A DNA stretch of 64,000 bases from Erythrobacter sp. SG61-1L (GCF_001305965.1 NZ_JXQC01000003.1:2566861-2630860), one strand, 5' to 3'; shown: positions 43,732-52,985, numbered from the stretch's first letter. Made by a program: numbers and translations. Notes: a model not told the origin generated them from the sequence alone.

Positions 43732-45096
43732 ATGACCGAGGGGCCGCTGATCGGCGTACTCCTTCGCGTAGCCGGGCCGATTGCCGCCGCGAATATCGCG
43801 CAATCCGCCCACCAGATCATCAACGCCATCTTTGTCGGCCGCCTGGGCGCGGATGCCATTGCCGCCGTTGCGGCCAGTGGCCCGCTTTTTGGCGTGCTGC
43901 TCTCGCTGGGTAGCGGGCTTTCAACCGCAGGCGCCGTGCTCGTCGCCCAGAATACCGGCGCGGGAAAGGCGGGAGCGGCTAACCATGTTGCCGCCCAAAC
44001 CCTGCTGATGGTGCTGGCCGTAGGCGTGGCCTTCGCGCTGACCGGCCTGCTGTTTGCCCCTGCCAGCCTGCGCCTGATCGGAGTGGAAAGCGGCGTATTC
44101 CGCCTCGCCTGGCAATATCTGACCGTCACTTATGCCGGGCTGGTCCCGATGTATGCCTTCCTCGCCTTGCAAGCGATGCTGCAGGGTGTGGGCGAAGTGC
44201 GCTTCGCCATGAAAGTGATGATGGGCGCGGTGGCGCTCAACATCGTGCTCGATCCGCTGCTGATCTTCGGCACGCAGCCCTTCGGCGGAAGTTGGAGCGG
44301 GATCGGCGTACCCGGCGCGGCGCTGGCCACGGTAATCGCGCAGAGCCTCGCCTTTGCGGCGGTGCTGCGCCACATGATGAGCGGCCATTCCGCCCTGCAT
44401 CTGAAGCGCCATGATTTCCGGCCGGACCGCAACCATATCCGCACCGCGCTGGGCATTGGCCTGCCCGCTTCGGTGGAACAGGGCGCACGTACTTTCGGAT
44501 CACTGCTGCTGATGTCGCTAGCGGCGCTGTTCGGCACCGTCTCGCTTGCCGCCTATGGCGTCGGAACGCGGCCTTTCTTCTTCTGGTTTGCGCCGATGAT
44601 CGGCCTGTCCATCGCCACTTCGGCCGTGGTCGGGCAGAATATCGGCGCGGGGCTAATGAACCGGGCGGAACAGGCCGCGCGCATATCCGCCTGGCTGGGC
44701 TTCATCGGCTTCACAGTTATCGGCCTCGTCCACCTGCCGCTGCTGCGCCCGCTGATGGCGGCGCTGGCGCCGGGCGAGACGGAAGTGATCCGCGAAGCGG
44801 TTACCTTCGGCTGGGCCGTGTTCCCCTTCCTGGGCTTCATGGCAGTGACGCAAGCACTCAATGGCGCCTTTCGCGGGGCTGGCAGCGCCCGGCAGGCAAT
44901 GACCATCTCGCTGGTGATGCAATATGCCCTGCAAATACCCTTCGCTTGGGGCACGGCCCTGTTCACCGCACTGGGCGTGCTGGGCGTGTGGTGGAGCTAT
45001 GCCTTCTCCAACGTGGCAGCCGCGGCCCTGTGCGCCTTCTGGCTGCTTCGCGGGCCGTGGCGGCGCAATCTGGTGAAGGATGGCGCAGCTGGCTGA
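43732..45096 (+). CDS. MATE-family efflux protein (second copy type)
   Basis: This 454-residue protein has the twelve-helix MatE fold, with the first half starting PLIGVLLRVAGPIAAANIAQ and the second around LGIGLPASVEQGARTFGSLL. It is distinct in sequence from the MATE protein at 15471-16859 and looks closer to the DinF/VcmN-like side of the family. Substrate unknown. The ATG at 43732 has AGGG seven bases ahead; a GTG at 43705 would add nine residues. It may be weakly co-transcribed with ppa. Confidence 0.85.
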   Translation: MTEGPLIGVLLRVAGPIAAANIAQSAHQIINAIFVGRLGADAIAAVAASGPLFGVLLSLGSGLSTAGAVLVAQNTGAGKAGAANHVAAQTLLMVLAVGVAFALTGLLFAPASLRLIGVESGVFRLAWQYLTVTYAGLVPMYAFLALQAMLQGVGEVRFAMKVMMGAVALNIVLDPLLIFGTQPFGGSWSGIGVPGAALATVIAQSLAFAAVLRHMMSGHSALHLKRHDFRPDRNHIRTALGIGLPASVEQGARTFGSLLLMSLAALFGTVSLAAYGVGTRPFFFWFAPMIGLSIATSAVVGQNIGAGLMNRAEQAARISAWLGFIGFTVIGLVHLPLLRPLMAALAPGETEVIREAVTFGWAVFPFLGFMAVTQALNGAFRGAGSARQAMTISLVMQYALQIPFAWGTALFTALGVLGVWWSYAFSNVAAAALCAFWLLRGPWRRNLVKDGAAG

Positions 45097-45122
45097 ACGT
45101 CCCGCCGGCTGCTCCGCCGCTC

Positions 45123-46469
45123 CTACTCGCCCGCCACCGTTATCCCTTCGATACGGATGGTGGGCACGTCCATCGAACGGTGGATGTCCAGATCGTCGGC
45201 CACGCTCATGCGGGCGAACATGTCGATCAGGTTCCCGGCCACGGTGAATTCGGCCACCGGCCCCGCGATTTCGCCCTTCACGATGCGGAAGCCAGAGGCG
45301 CCGCGGCTGTAATCGCCGGTCACGCCGTTCACGCCCATGCCGATCAGTTCCGTGACCAGCACGCCGTCTTCGATATCCGCGATCAGTTCCGCCCGGCTCA
45401 CCTTGCCCGGTGCGAGGTGGACGTTGGAGGGCTGCACGCCCGGTGCGCCGCTGGCCCCGCGCGCGGCATGGCCAGTCAGCCCGATGCCAAGCTGGCGAGC
45501 AGAGGCCGCATTGGTGAGCCAGCCGGTGACGCGGCCATTTTCCACCAAGGCGCGCGGGGCGCAGGGCAGGCCTTCCCCGTCGAAGGGGCGGGAGCGCAGG
45601 CCGCGCAGGCGGTGCGGATCATCCAGAATCAGGATGTCAGCCGGGAAGAGATCCTCTTCCAGCCGGTCGAGCAGGAAGCTGGAGCGGCGGGCAATGCCGG
45701 GGCCGGACATGGCGCCCAGCAAATGGCCGAGCAGCGAATTGCCCACGCGCGGATCGAACACGACTGTCATGCCCTGGCTGGCCAGCTTGCCGGGATTGAG
45801 CCGGGCCACTGCCCGTTCCCCCGCCACGCGGCCGATTTCCGCCGGAGACGGCAAGTCCGCCACGTGGCGCACGGTGCGATATTCGTAATCGCGCTGCATC
45901 GCGCCGCCTTCGCCTGCCAGCACGCTGGCCGAAAGGCTGATGCCGGTGGCTTCATAGGCGCCCGCAAAGCCGTGGCTGGTGGCCAGCGCCACCGCGCTGC
46001 GGCCGAAGCTGGCCCCGCCGCCTTCGCTATTGGTCACACCCTGCACCGCGCGGGCGGCATCTTCGGCTTCCTCTGCCAGGCGGCGCAGTTCCTGCGGGCT
46101 GGGTTCGGACGAATCGACCAGATCGAGTTCCGGCAGCGGGCCTTTCGCAAGCAATTCGGCCGGGGCAAGGCCGGCATATTCATCTTCCGGCGCGGCCTTC
46201 GCCATCGCCACGGCGCGGCTGGCGAGTTCGGCCAGAGCCGCATCGCTCATATCCGTGGCATGGATGGAGGCGGAACGCTGGCCGACGAAGACGCGCAGCC
46301 CCAGTTCCTCGCTTTCGGAACGGCCGACATCTTCCAGCTTGCCCAGACGCACCTGGACTTCTTCGGAAGAGGAACCGATCGCCACGGCATCAGCCGCATC
46401 GGCGCCGGCTTTCAGGGCAAGGTCGATTGCTGCCGCGCAGCGTTCCTGGGCGGCTTTGGGATCAAGCAT
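45123..46469 (-). CDS. pmbA: TldD/PmbA-family metalloprotease-like protein (PmbA/TldE)
   Basis: This 448-residue protein matches PmbA (TldE): an N-terminal alpha/beta domain (DAVAIGSSSEEVQVRLGKLE), a central region and the C-terminal segment GVNGVTGDYSRGASGFRIVK-GEIAGPVAEFTVAGNL. It lacks the HEXXXH zinc motif of the TldD partner, as expected for TldE. In enterobacteria TldD/TldE process microcin B17 and degrade CcdA. Its tldD partner is not in the window. It is convergent with the upstream MATE gene, 26 bp apart. Confidence 0.9.
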   Translation of the reverse strand: MLDPKAAQERCAAAIDLALKAGADAADAVAIGSSSEEVQVRLGKLEDVGRSESEELGLRVFVGQRSASIHATDMSDAALAELASRAVAMAKAAPEDEYAGLAPAELLAKGPLPELDLVDSSEPSPQELRRLAEEAEDAARAVQGVTNSEGGGASFGRSAVALATSHGFAGAYEATGISLSASVLAGEGGAMQRDYEYRTVRHVADLPSPAEIGRVAGERAVARLNPGKLASQGMTVVFDPRVGNSLLGHLLGAMSGPGIARRSSFLLDRLEEDLFPADILILDDPHRLRGLRSRPFDGEGLPCAPRALVENGRVTGWLTNAASARQLGIGLTGHAARGASGAPGVQPSNVHLAPGKVSRAELIADIEDGVLVTELIGMGVNGVTGDYSRGASGFRIVKGEIAGPVAEFTVAGNLIDMFARMSVADDLDIHRSMDVPTIRIEGITVAGE

Positions 46470-46554
46470 GAGGGTTTCCGGAAGGCATGATTACCACGCG
46501 GTCCTAGCCGCTGCGGTGCCGTCCTGCAAAGCCTGCGTGTGCAGGCCCGCTTTG

Positions 46555-46944
46555 TCAGAAGAACTGTTCGACGCCCCGGATCGCCCCGGTGACCAGAAAC
46601 GGCAGGGCAACGGCCGCCAGCCAGATCATCGCCCGGTCACGGCCGAAAAGCGATGCCAGCGCGGGATCGGCGGCTTCATCGTCGCTCAAGCCTTCCCACC
46701 GCTTTTCGAATACGCGGCAACCGGGAATGACGGCAGCGACCAGTACGACCAATGCGAAATAGGGAAGAATGGATTCTGCAGTGTGTCGCAGGGCGGCCAT
46801 GGTGACGTAAATCTGGAGGCCGGTGTAGAACAGCAGCGCATAGGCAACGTGATCGCTCATCCTGCGGCGCCAGTCGAGCCGCTTGCCTGCCCGGACCTGG
46901 ACTTCCGCCTTCTGGCGGTTCGAACCCCACAGCGCCTTGTCCAT
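46555..46944 (-). CDS. Small membrane protein of unknown function, 129 aa
   Basis: The protein starts MDKALWGSNRQKAEVQVRAG and has three hydrophobic segments (about 35-52, 58-75 and 107-124). The frame is open back to 47181, but the ATG at 46944 is preceded by GAGGAGAAG at good distance, which fixes the start. It is divergent from lptB across about 190 bp. I do not recognise the family; nothing in it suggests catalysis. Confidence 0.65.
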   Translation of the reverse strand: MDKALWGSNRQKAEVQVRAGKRLDWRRRMSDHVAYALLFYTGLQIYVTMAALRHTAESILPYFALVVLVAAVIPGCRVFEKRWEGLSDDEAADPALASLFGRDRAMIWLAAVALPFLVTGAIRGVEQFF

Positions 46945-47135
46945 GCGCCACTTCTCCTCATCCAACCCGAATCGGACTATTTCACGGGAATGGGGCACGA
47001 TCAAGCATTCTGAACGATTGTTCAGCATCGTGAAGCCTTCGGATTCGCGAAAGCCATGCAGGAATCTTGCCAGTCTGCCTTCAATCGCCACAGCAGGGGT
47101 TTTCTGCCCGGCAAGCCATGTTAAAAGCCCGCTGG

Positions 47136-47936
47136 ATGACGACACTCGACCAGACAGCCGAGGCGGGCGAGCCCGCCCCACAGGCCGCGGTGAGCGCCAC
47201 TGCCCCCCTGCCGCAGGGCGGGCTTGAGGTTGTCTCGATCGCCAAGAGCTATGACAAGCGCGCCGTGCTGACCGACATTTCCCTGTCGGTTGCCAAGGGC
47301 GAGGTGCTGGGCCTGCTCGGCCCCAATGGCGCGGGCAAGACGACCTGCTTCTATTCGATCATGGGGCTGGTGCGGCCCGACAGCGGCCGCATCCTGATGG
47401 ACGGCGTGGATGTGACCAAGCTGCCCATGTATCGCCGCGCGATCCTGGGGCTGGGCTATCTGCCGCAGGAAACCTCGATCTTCCGGGGCATGACGGTGGA
47501 ACAGAACATCTCCTGCGTGCTGGAGATGATCGAGCCGGACAAGGCCACCCGCCAATCCGAGCTGGAACGGCTGCTGGACGAATTCGGCCTGACCCGCCTG
47601 CGTTCAAGCCCGGCCATGGCGCTTTCGGGCGGTGAGCGGCGGCGCTGCGAAATCGCCCGCGCACTGGCCGCCAAGCCTTCGATCATGCTGCTGGACGAAC
47701 CCTTCGCCGGGATCGACCCGCTTTCGATCCAGGACATCCGCCATCTGGTGATCGACCTGAAGCAGCGCGGCATCGGCGTGCTGATCACCGATCACAATGT
47801 GCGCGAAACGCTGGATATCGTGGACCGCGCCTGCATCATTTACGGTGGCCAGGTGCTGTTCGCGGGCAGCCCGGAAGACCTCGTGGCCGACGAAAACGTG
47901 CGCCGCCTCTATCTGGGCGAGAGCTTCACGTTGTGA
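47136..47936 (+). CDS. lptB: Lipopolysaccharide export ATPase LptB
   Basis: This 266-residue ABC ATPase has Walker A (GPNGAGKT), the LPQETSIFRGMTVEQNI Q-loop region, the ABC signature (LSGGERRRCEIARAL), Walker B (IMLLDEPFAGIDP) and the H-loop (ITDHN). It powers LptFG to extract lipopolysaccharide from the inner membrane. A 30-residue N-terminal extension precedes the usual fold. Alternative ATGs lie at 47118 and further upstream, and no start has a strong ribosome site, so the N terminus is uncertain. rpoN follows, as is usual in alphaproteobacteria, but lptC and lptA are not upstream. Confidence 0.93.
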   Translation: MTTLDQTAEAGEPAPQAAVSATAPLPQGGLEVVSIAKSYDKRAVLTDISLSVAKGEVLGLLGPNGAGKTTCFYSIMGLVRPDSGRILMDGVDVTKLPMYRRAILGLGYLPQETSIFRGMTVEQNISCVLEMIEPDKATRQSELERLLDEFGLTRLRSSPAMALSGGERRRCEIARALAAKPSIMLLDEPFAGIDPLSIQDIRHLVIDLKQRGIGVLITDHNVRETLDIVDRACIIYGGQVLFAGSPEDLVADENVRRLYLGESFTL

Positions 47937-47992
47937 TTGGCCGGCCGTCAGGCATGCCTGTCGCGCGTTTCGGGGCCGCTCGGCCGGAGACT

Positions 47993-48069
47993 GCACCAGC
48001 CCGCACCCCCACCCGGCCACCCAAGGCATTATCCTGTTTGGGTGGCCGGGTGGGGGTGCGGGCTGGTGC
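47993..48069. repeat. Perfect 32-bp inverted repeat between lptB and rpoN
   Basis: Arms 47993-48024 (GCACCAGCCCGCACCCCCAC...) and 48038-48069 are exact complements with a 13-nt loop. In RNA this would be an extremely stable hairpin in the lptB-rpoN spacer. There is no T-run on either side. Confidence 0.95.
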
Positions 48070-48126
48070 GGCCGCGCCGGTCCAACTGCTCGGCTGGGCA
48101 TCACGCATCAAGACCGGCGCCTGAAA

Positions 48127-49629
48127 ATGGCCCTCGGCCCACGCCTCGATCTCAGGCAGACCCAGTCGCTGGTGATGACGCCGCAATTGCAGCAGGCGAT
48201 CAAGCTGCTGGCGCTGTCGAATCTCGAGCTGGAAGCCTTTATCGGCGAGGCGCTGGACGCCAATCCCCTGCTGGACATGGGCGCGGCGGAACCGGGCGAG
48301 CCTGCCGACCAGAGTGACGACCGGGCCGAAGCGGCGCCTGAAGGTTCCGTGACTTCGGACCAGCTCATGCTGGAAGGCAAGGGGGAGGCCGATGCCCCGC
48401 TCGATCTTGATCCCGCCGCGCTCGACCATGACCGGGAGACAGGCGACGGCGCCATTCTGGGCATGGGCACGGATTATTCCGGCTCCTCTTCCGGGTCGGG
48501 CGAGGAAGGCCCGGCAATCGACGAACGCGGCGGCGAAGGGCCGACGCTGGCCGAACATCTGGAAAGCCAGATCGGCGCGGTTGCGCCCGACCAGCAAAGC
48601 GCCTTCATCGCGCGCCATATCGTCGGCCTGCTGGACGATGCGGGCTATCTCACTGCGTCGCTGCGCGAAGTGGCGGGCGAGCTGGGCATCGCGCTGGCCG
48701 AGGCGGAGGCCGCGCTGGAGGTGGTACAATCGCTCGATCCCACGGGCGTGGGCGCACGCAGCCTTTCCGAATGCCTTGCCCTGCAGGCGCGCGAGGCGGA
48801 TCGCTACGATCCGGCCATGGCCCGGCTGATCGACAATCTCGACCTGCTGGCCAAGGGCAGCTTCGCCCAGCTCAAGCGCATGTGCGGCGTGGACGACGAG
48901 GATTTCGCCGACATGCTGGCCGAACTGCGCGGCTACGATCCCAAGCCGGGGCTGAAATTCGGCAACGGCGCAAGCGAGCCGGTCGTGCCCGACATCCTCG
49001 TGCGCGCCAATGGCACGACTGGATGGGACATCGCGCTCAATCAGGCGACCCTGCCGCGGCTGGTGGTAAACCGGTCCTACTATGTAGAGCTGCGCCATGG
49101 TTGCCATGACAAGACATCCAAGGCCTGGCTGAGCGAGAAGCTGGCCGATGCCAACTGGCTGATGAAGGCACTGGACCAGAGGCAGAAAACGATCCTGAAA
49201 GTGACCGCCGAAATCGTGAAGCAGCAGGAAGGCTTCTTCCGCAAGGGCGTGTCCGAACTACGCCCGCTGACCCTGCGCACAGTGGCCGAGGCGATCGACA
49301 TGCATGAATCGACCGTCAGCCGCGTGACCAGCAACAAATATCTCAATTGCGAACGCGGCACGTTCGAACTGAAATATTTCTTCACCTCCGGCGTCGCTTC
49401 CGCCGATGGCGATGGCGCGGTTTCGGCCGAAGCGGTGAAGGCCCAGATCCGCGCACTGGTGGATGCGGAAGATCCGAAGGCCATTCTCTCGGACGATGCG
49501 CTGGTGGATCTGCTTAAGGAAAAGGGTTTCGATCTTGCCCGCCGCACCGTGGCCAAATATCGCGAGGCGATAGGCATCGGATCGTCAGTGCAGCGGCGGC
49601 GGCAGAAGAAGCTGGAAGGTGTGCGGTAG
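48127..49629 (+). CDS. rpoN: RNA polymerase sigma-54 factor
   Basis: This 500-residue sigma factor has the Gln/Leu-rich region I (MALGPRLDLRQTQSLVMTPQ, then LQQAIKLLALSNLELEAFI), an acidic region II, the core-binding domain and the C-terminal RpoN box ARRTVAKYRE that reads the -24 element. It needs AAA+ enhancer-binding proteins for open complex formation and controls nitrogen and other regulons. The frame opens at 47797 inside lptB; the ATG at 48127 gives the standard start. The 32-bp hairpin lies 58-134 bp ahead of the start. Confidence 0.96.
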   Translation: MALGPRLDLRQTQSLVMTPQLQQAIKLLALSNLELEAFIGEALDANPLLDMGAAEPGEPADQSDDRAEAAPEGSVTSDQLMLEGKGEADAPLDLDPAALDHDRETGDGAILGMGTDYSGSSSGSGEEGPAIDERGGEGPTLAEHLESQIGAVAPDQQSAFIARHIVGLLDDAGYLTASLREVAGELGIALAEAEAALEVVQSLDPTGVGARSLSECLALQAREADRYDPAMARLIDNLDLLAKGSFAQLKRMCGVDDEDFADMLAELRGYDPKPGLKFGNGASEPVVPDILVRANGTTGWDIALNQATLPRLVVNRSYYVELRHGCHDKTSKAWLSEKLADANWLMKALDQRQKTILKVTAEIVKQQEGFFRKGVSELRPLTLRTVAEAIDMHESTVSRVTSNKYLNCERGTFELKYFFTSGVASADGDGAVSAEAVKAQIRALVDAEDPKAILSDDALVDLLKEKGFDLARRTVAKYREAIGIGSSVQRRRQKKLEGVR

Positions 49630-49753
49630 GGCACGGCGCCAGGCCTGCCGGTTGGCGGAGCTTCGTGGGGCGATGGATCGAACCGCCGGGCGGCCCGCCA
49701 AAACCGTAACCTGAAAGACTCACGTTCAAATCCCGCTTGCACTTTACGATAAA

Positions 49754-49786
49754 TTAACCTTTTTCATTGAGACCTTGCGTGGTTAA
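49754..49786 (+). promoter_or_regulatory. Possible CtrA half-sites upstream of ctrA
   Basis: Two TTAA half-sites (49754-49757 in AAATTAACC and 49783-49786 in GGTTAATAA) lie in an AT-richer patch 65-100 bp before the ctrA ATG. CtrA binds TTAA-N7-TTAA pairs and autoregulates in Caulobacter. The spacing here is not canonical, so this is tentative. Confidence 0.35.
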
Positions 49787-49851
49787 TAACTGGCAACTCG
49801 CCACTGCGGGCGGTTACCGGTGCAACTCGGGGCGACGAAAAGGGGGCTCCC

Positions 49852-50547
49852 ATGCGCGTGCTGTTGATCGAAGACGAGCCGACTACCGCCAAGGCGATCG
49901 AGCTTATGCTCACGACCGAAGGCTTCAACGTCTATTCGACCGATCTGGGCGAAGAGGGTTTGGACCTCGCCAAGCTGTATGATTACGACATCATCCTGCT
50001 GGACCTGAACCTGCCGGACATGCACGGCTATGACGTGCTGAAGAAGGTTCGCGTAGCCAAGGTGCAGACGCCGGTTCTGATCCTTTCGGGCATTTCCGAG
50101 ATGGATTCCAAGATCCGCAGCTTCGGCTTCGGCGCCGACGATTACGTGACCAAGCCCTTCCACCGCGAAGAACTGGTTGCCCGTATCCACGCCGTGGTGC
50201 GCCGTTCCAAGGGCCATTCCCAGTCGGTCATCCGCACCGGCAAGCTGGCCGTCAATCTCGATGCCAAGACCGTGGAGGTCGATGGCGCCCGCGTGCATCT
50301 GACCGGCAAGGAATATGCGATGCTGGAGCTGCTCTCGCTCCGCAAGGGCACCACGCTGACCAAGGAAATGTTCCTCAACCATCTCTATGGCGGGATGGAC
50401 GAGCCGGAACTCAAGATCATCGACGTGTTCATCTGCAAGCTGCGCAAGAAGCTCTCTCATGCCTGCAGCGGCGAGAACTACATCGAAACCGTCTGGGGCC
50501 GCGGCTATGTGCTGCGCGATCCGGGCGAAGAGGCCGAAGCGGCCTGA
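49852..50547 (+). CDS. ctrA: Cell-cycle response regulator CtrA
   Basis: This 231-residue OmpR-type regulator starts [20 protein letters not shown] and has the phospho-acceptor Asp51 in [16 protein letters not shown], Lys104-type KPF at [15 protein letters not shown], and the winged-helix DNA-binding domain ([45 protein letters not shown]). The long near-identity with Caulobacter CtrA in the receiver ([20 protein letters not shown]) makes the call firm. In alphaproteobacteria CtrA controls cell cycle, motility and gene-transfer agents, and in sphingomonads it is often non-essential. It lies alone with its own terminator. Confidence 0.95.
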   Translation: MRVLLIEDEPTTAKAIELMLTTEGFNVYSTDLGEEGLDLAKLYDYDIILLDLNLPDMHGYDVLKKVRVAKVQTPVLILSGISEMDSKIRSFGFGADDYVTKPFHREELVARIHAVVRRSKGHSQSVIRTGKLAVNLDAKTVEVDGARVHLTGKEYAMLELLSLRKGTTLTKEMFLNHLYGGMDEPELKIIDVFICKLRKKLSHACSGENYIETVWGRGYVLRDPGEEAEAA

Positions 50548-50573
50548 ACCCACACATCGACAGCATTCTGAAC

Positions 50574-50606
50574 ACCGCCCCGAGGCCTTGCTCCGGGGCG
50601 GTTTTC
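50574..50606 (+). terminator. Intrinsic terminator after ctrA
   Basis: A perfect 9-bp stem (ACCGCCCCG / CGGGGCGGT) with an 11-nt loop is followed by TTTC, 27 bp after the ctrA stop. Confidence 0.85.
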
Positions 50607-50645
50607 TCATTAGCTGCTCGTCGCCTGGAAAATCAGGTTAAGGCC

Positions 50646-51410
50646 ATGGGTAAGATGTTCGACAAACGCATTTTCCTTACCGCGCTGGCCATCCTTGGCT
50701 TTGCCACGTGCATCTCCCCTGTCCTTGCTGCTACAGCAAAACCTGCGACTTGGCGCCAAGACTCCAGTTCAGAAACCTGTTCGATCTCTTACAATTCCCC
50801 GACACAATTCCTGTTTTTGGCGGCAAGACCGGACGGCTCGCACATCTTGAGACTGCATGCTTCCGATTGGCACTTCAGCAACGAAGGGAATGCTTCCATA
50901 CTCATTGGATCGGATTTGCCCAGCCACGCCATTCAGGCTTCGTTCTCAGCCAGGACGACAAATGGTTGGGAAGGAGTCTATCTGGAAACCGACAGTTCCA
51001 TTGTTGACAGGCTTCGCGCCACGGACAGCCTGTTTGTGCTGGTCGATGGGGAGAAGGTCGAAGAATTCCCACTCGGCCAATTTTCTTCTCAAGCCGACGA
51101 ATTCCAGCGCTGCAGCGCCGCTCTGCCGCAGCGGGATGCTGCTGAAATCCCCGTATCGGCACCGAGCTTGATCTCGAAGTTGGGCACGCTGATAACGGGG
51201 ATACAGCCGCCTGAACGCACATTTCGGTTCCGCCTTAAGGTCGACGCCGAAGGCTCTGTGTCCGACTGCATAGTGATTGAGACAAGCGGGTCTGCCAAAC
51301 TTGACAAAAATTATTGCCGTGGTCTGAGCCGAGCTCGATTCCGACCAGCCGTCAATCGTGCAGGTCAACCCGTTTCAGGCCAGTATCAAAGCTCAATAGG
51401 AGCGCAATGA
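50646..51410 (+). CDS. Secreted protein with C-terminal TonB-like domain
   Basis: This 254-residue protein has a signal peptide (MFDKRIFLTALAILGFATCI..., cleavage near SPVLAAT) and no other membrane segment. The C-terminal 70 residues (FRFRLKVDAEGSVSDCIVIE; LDKNYCRGLSRARFRPAVNR, AGQPVSGQYQSS) match the TonB C-terminal fold pattern, found in many periplasmic proteins of sphingomonads without the rest of TonB. The middle is unrecognised. The start may be 50646 or the second ATG at 50655. Its stop overlaps the trmB start (ATGA), so the two are translationally coupled. It is less GC-rich than its neighbours. No function can be assigned. Confidence 0.7.
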   Translation: MGKMFDKRIFLTALAILGFATCISPVLAATAKPATWRQDSSSETCSISYNSPTQFLFLAARPDGSHILRLHASDWHFSNEGNASILIGSDLPSHAIQASFSARTTNGWEGVYLETDSSIVDRLRATDSLFVLVDGEKVEEFPLGQFSSQADEFQRCSAALPQRDAAEIPVSAPSLISKLGTLITGIQPPERTFRFRLKVDAEGSVSDCIVIETSGSAKLDKNYCRGLSRARFRPAVNRAGQPVSGQYQSSIGAQ

Positions 51411-52123
51411 CAGCGCATAAATCAGGCGATCCGACCACGCTCAACCGGCTCTATGGCCGCGCCAAGGGCAAGCCCCTGCGCGCGGGGCAGCAGGAACTGG
51501 TCGACAAGCTGCTGCCGCAGATCGCGGTGCCGGATGAAGGCCCGGTGACGGCGCAGGTTCTGTTCGGCCAGGATTGCCCCCTGCATTTCGAGATCGGCTT
51601 CGGCGGGGGCGAGCATATGGCCTATCGTGCCGATCTGCTGCCCGATCATGGCTTCATCGGCGCCGAGCCGTTCCTCAACGGCGTAGCGCAGGCGCTCACC
51701 CATGTGGACGGCGATGGCGGAAAGAACCCGCCGATCAAGAATGTGCGCATCCATCACGGCGATGCACTGGAAGTGCTTTCCCGCATTCCGGACGGGGCGC
51801 TGTCTTTCATCTATCTGCTGCATCCCGATCCATGGCCCAAGGCTCGCCACGCCAAGCGCCGGATGATGAATGACGGCCCGGTGAACATGTTCGCGGCCAA
51901 GCTGAAGCCCGGCGGCGAGTTCCGCTTCGGCACCGATCACGCGATCTATCTGCGCCATGCGCTGATGGTGATGCAGCGCCACACCGATCAGTTCGAATGG
52001 CTGGCCGAAGGACCGAAGAGCTGGCAGAATCGCCCCTCCGGCTGGTGCGAGACGCGTTATGAACACAAGGCCCGCACCGTCTACGGGCACGAGGTCTGGT
52101 ATTTCCGCTATCGCCGGAAGTGA
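51407..52123 (+). CDS. trmB: tRNA (guanine-N7-)-methyltransferase
   Basis: This 238-residue SAM-dependent enzyme makes m7G46 in tRNA. It has the TrmB marks FEIGFGGGEHM (SAM site), IGAEPFLNGVAQAL, and LLHPDPWPKARHAKRRM. Starts with ATG at 51407 with AGGAGC four bases ahead; the frame is open further back to 51314 inside the previous gene. It overlaps that gene by four bases. Confidence 0.95.
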   Translation: MTAHKSGDPTTLNRLYGRAKGKPLRAGQQELVDKLLPQIAVPDEGPVTAQVLFGQDCPLHFEIGFGGGEHMAYRADLLPDHGFIGAEPFLNGVAQALTHVDGDGGKNPPIKNVRIHHGDALEVLSRIPDGALSFIYLLHPDPWPKARHAKRRMMNDGPVNMFAAKLKPGGEFRFGTDHAIYLRHALMVMQRHTDQFEWLAEGPKSWQNRPSGWCETRYEHKARTVYGHEVWYFRYRRK

Positions 52124-52214
52124 ATTCGCCGCCCTGCCCGCGTAGAAAATCTATCTTTCCGGCCACCCTGCCCCGGCGCATCTGATCGCCTGAGAATCAA
52201 CAGCGGCAGGCGCC

Positions 52215-52979
52215 ATGGACTTTTCGGGTTTCGATATTGGCGCGCTTCTGCCGTTCATTGCGGTCGGCTTTGCCGCGCAGCTGGTGGACGGCGCGCTGGG
52301 CATGGCCTTCGGTGTGCTGGCCAATATGCTGATGGTGGGCATTCTGGGCGTTCCGCCCGCCATGGCATCGCAGCGCGTGCATGTGGTGGAATGCTTCACC
52401 ACCGCCACATCGGCCATCAGCCACCTGCTGCACGGCAATATCGACAAGGGCCTGTTCTTCCGCCTGCTGATCCCCGGCATGATCGGCGGCGTGCTGGGCG
52501 CCTATCTGCTCAGTTCGGTCGATGGCGACGTGATCAAGCCCTTTGTGCTGGGCTATCTCACGCTGGTGGGCCTCTATCTGCTGGCCCGCGGCATTCTCTA
52601 TCCGCCCAAGCCGCGCAAGCCGAAGCATGTCGAGCCGCTGGGCCTGCTGGGCGGGTTCCTCGATGCGGCAGGCGGCGGCGGCTGGGGGCCGGTGGTAACG
52701 TCCAACCTGCTGGTGCAGGGCGCGGAACCGCGCAAGGTGATCGGCACGGTGAACGCGGTGGAGTTCTTCCTCACTCTCACCATCTCGGCCGCCTTCATCT
52801 CGCAGCTGGGCGTGGCAGACCTTGCCGGGCCGACACTGGGCTTCCTGATCGGCGGCGTGGCGGCGGCACCCTTCGGGGCCTATGCGGCCAAGCATTTCTC
52901 CACCAAGGTCATGCTGATCATGGCCGGCGTCGTTCTGACGCTGACCAGCGCCTATGGCGTCTATAACGCGCTGGGCTGA
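52215..52979 (+). CDS. TauE/SafE-family permease (TSUP)
   Basis: This 254-residue membrane protein has about eight hydrophobic segments and the TSUP pattern: VGFAAQLVDGALGMAFGVLA, LLGGFLDAAGGGGWGPVVTS and FLIGGVAAAPFGAYAAKHFS. The two homologous halves are evident. Members move sulfite, sulfonates or other small organic anions across the inner membrane. No sulfur genes are nearby, so the substrate is open. It is convergent with the following MscS gene (6 bp between stops). Confidence 0.85.
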   Translation: MDFSGFDIGALLPFIAVGFAAQLVDGALGMAFGVLANMLMVGILGVPPAMASQRVHVVECFTTATSAISHLLHGNIDKGLFFRLLIPGMIGGVLGAYLLSSVDGDVIKPFVLGYLTLVGLYLLARGILYPPKPRKPKHVEPLGLLGGFLDAAGGGGWGPVVTSNLLVQGAEPRKVIGTVNAVEFFLTLTISAAFISQLGVADLAGPTLGFLIGGVAAAPFGAYAAKHFSTKVMLIMAGVVLTLTSAYGVYNALG

Positions 52980-52985
52980 GGGCGA

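Noticed and set aside
49725-49745. T-arm-like word GTTCAAATCCC between rpoN and ctrA
   Set aside because: The flanking bases do not form a 5-bp T stem and no acceptor or anticodon arm can be drawn upstream.
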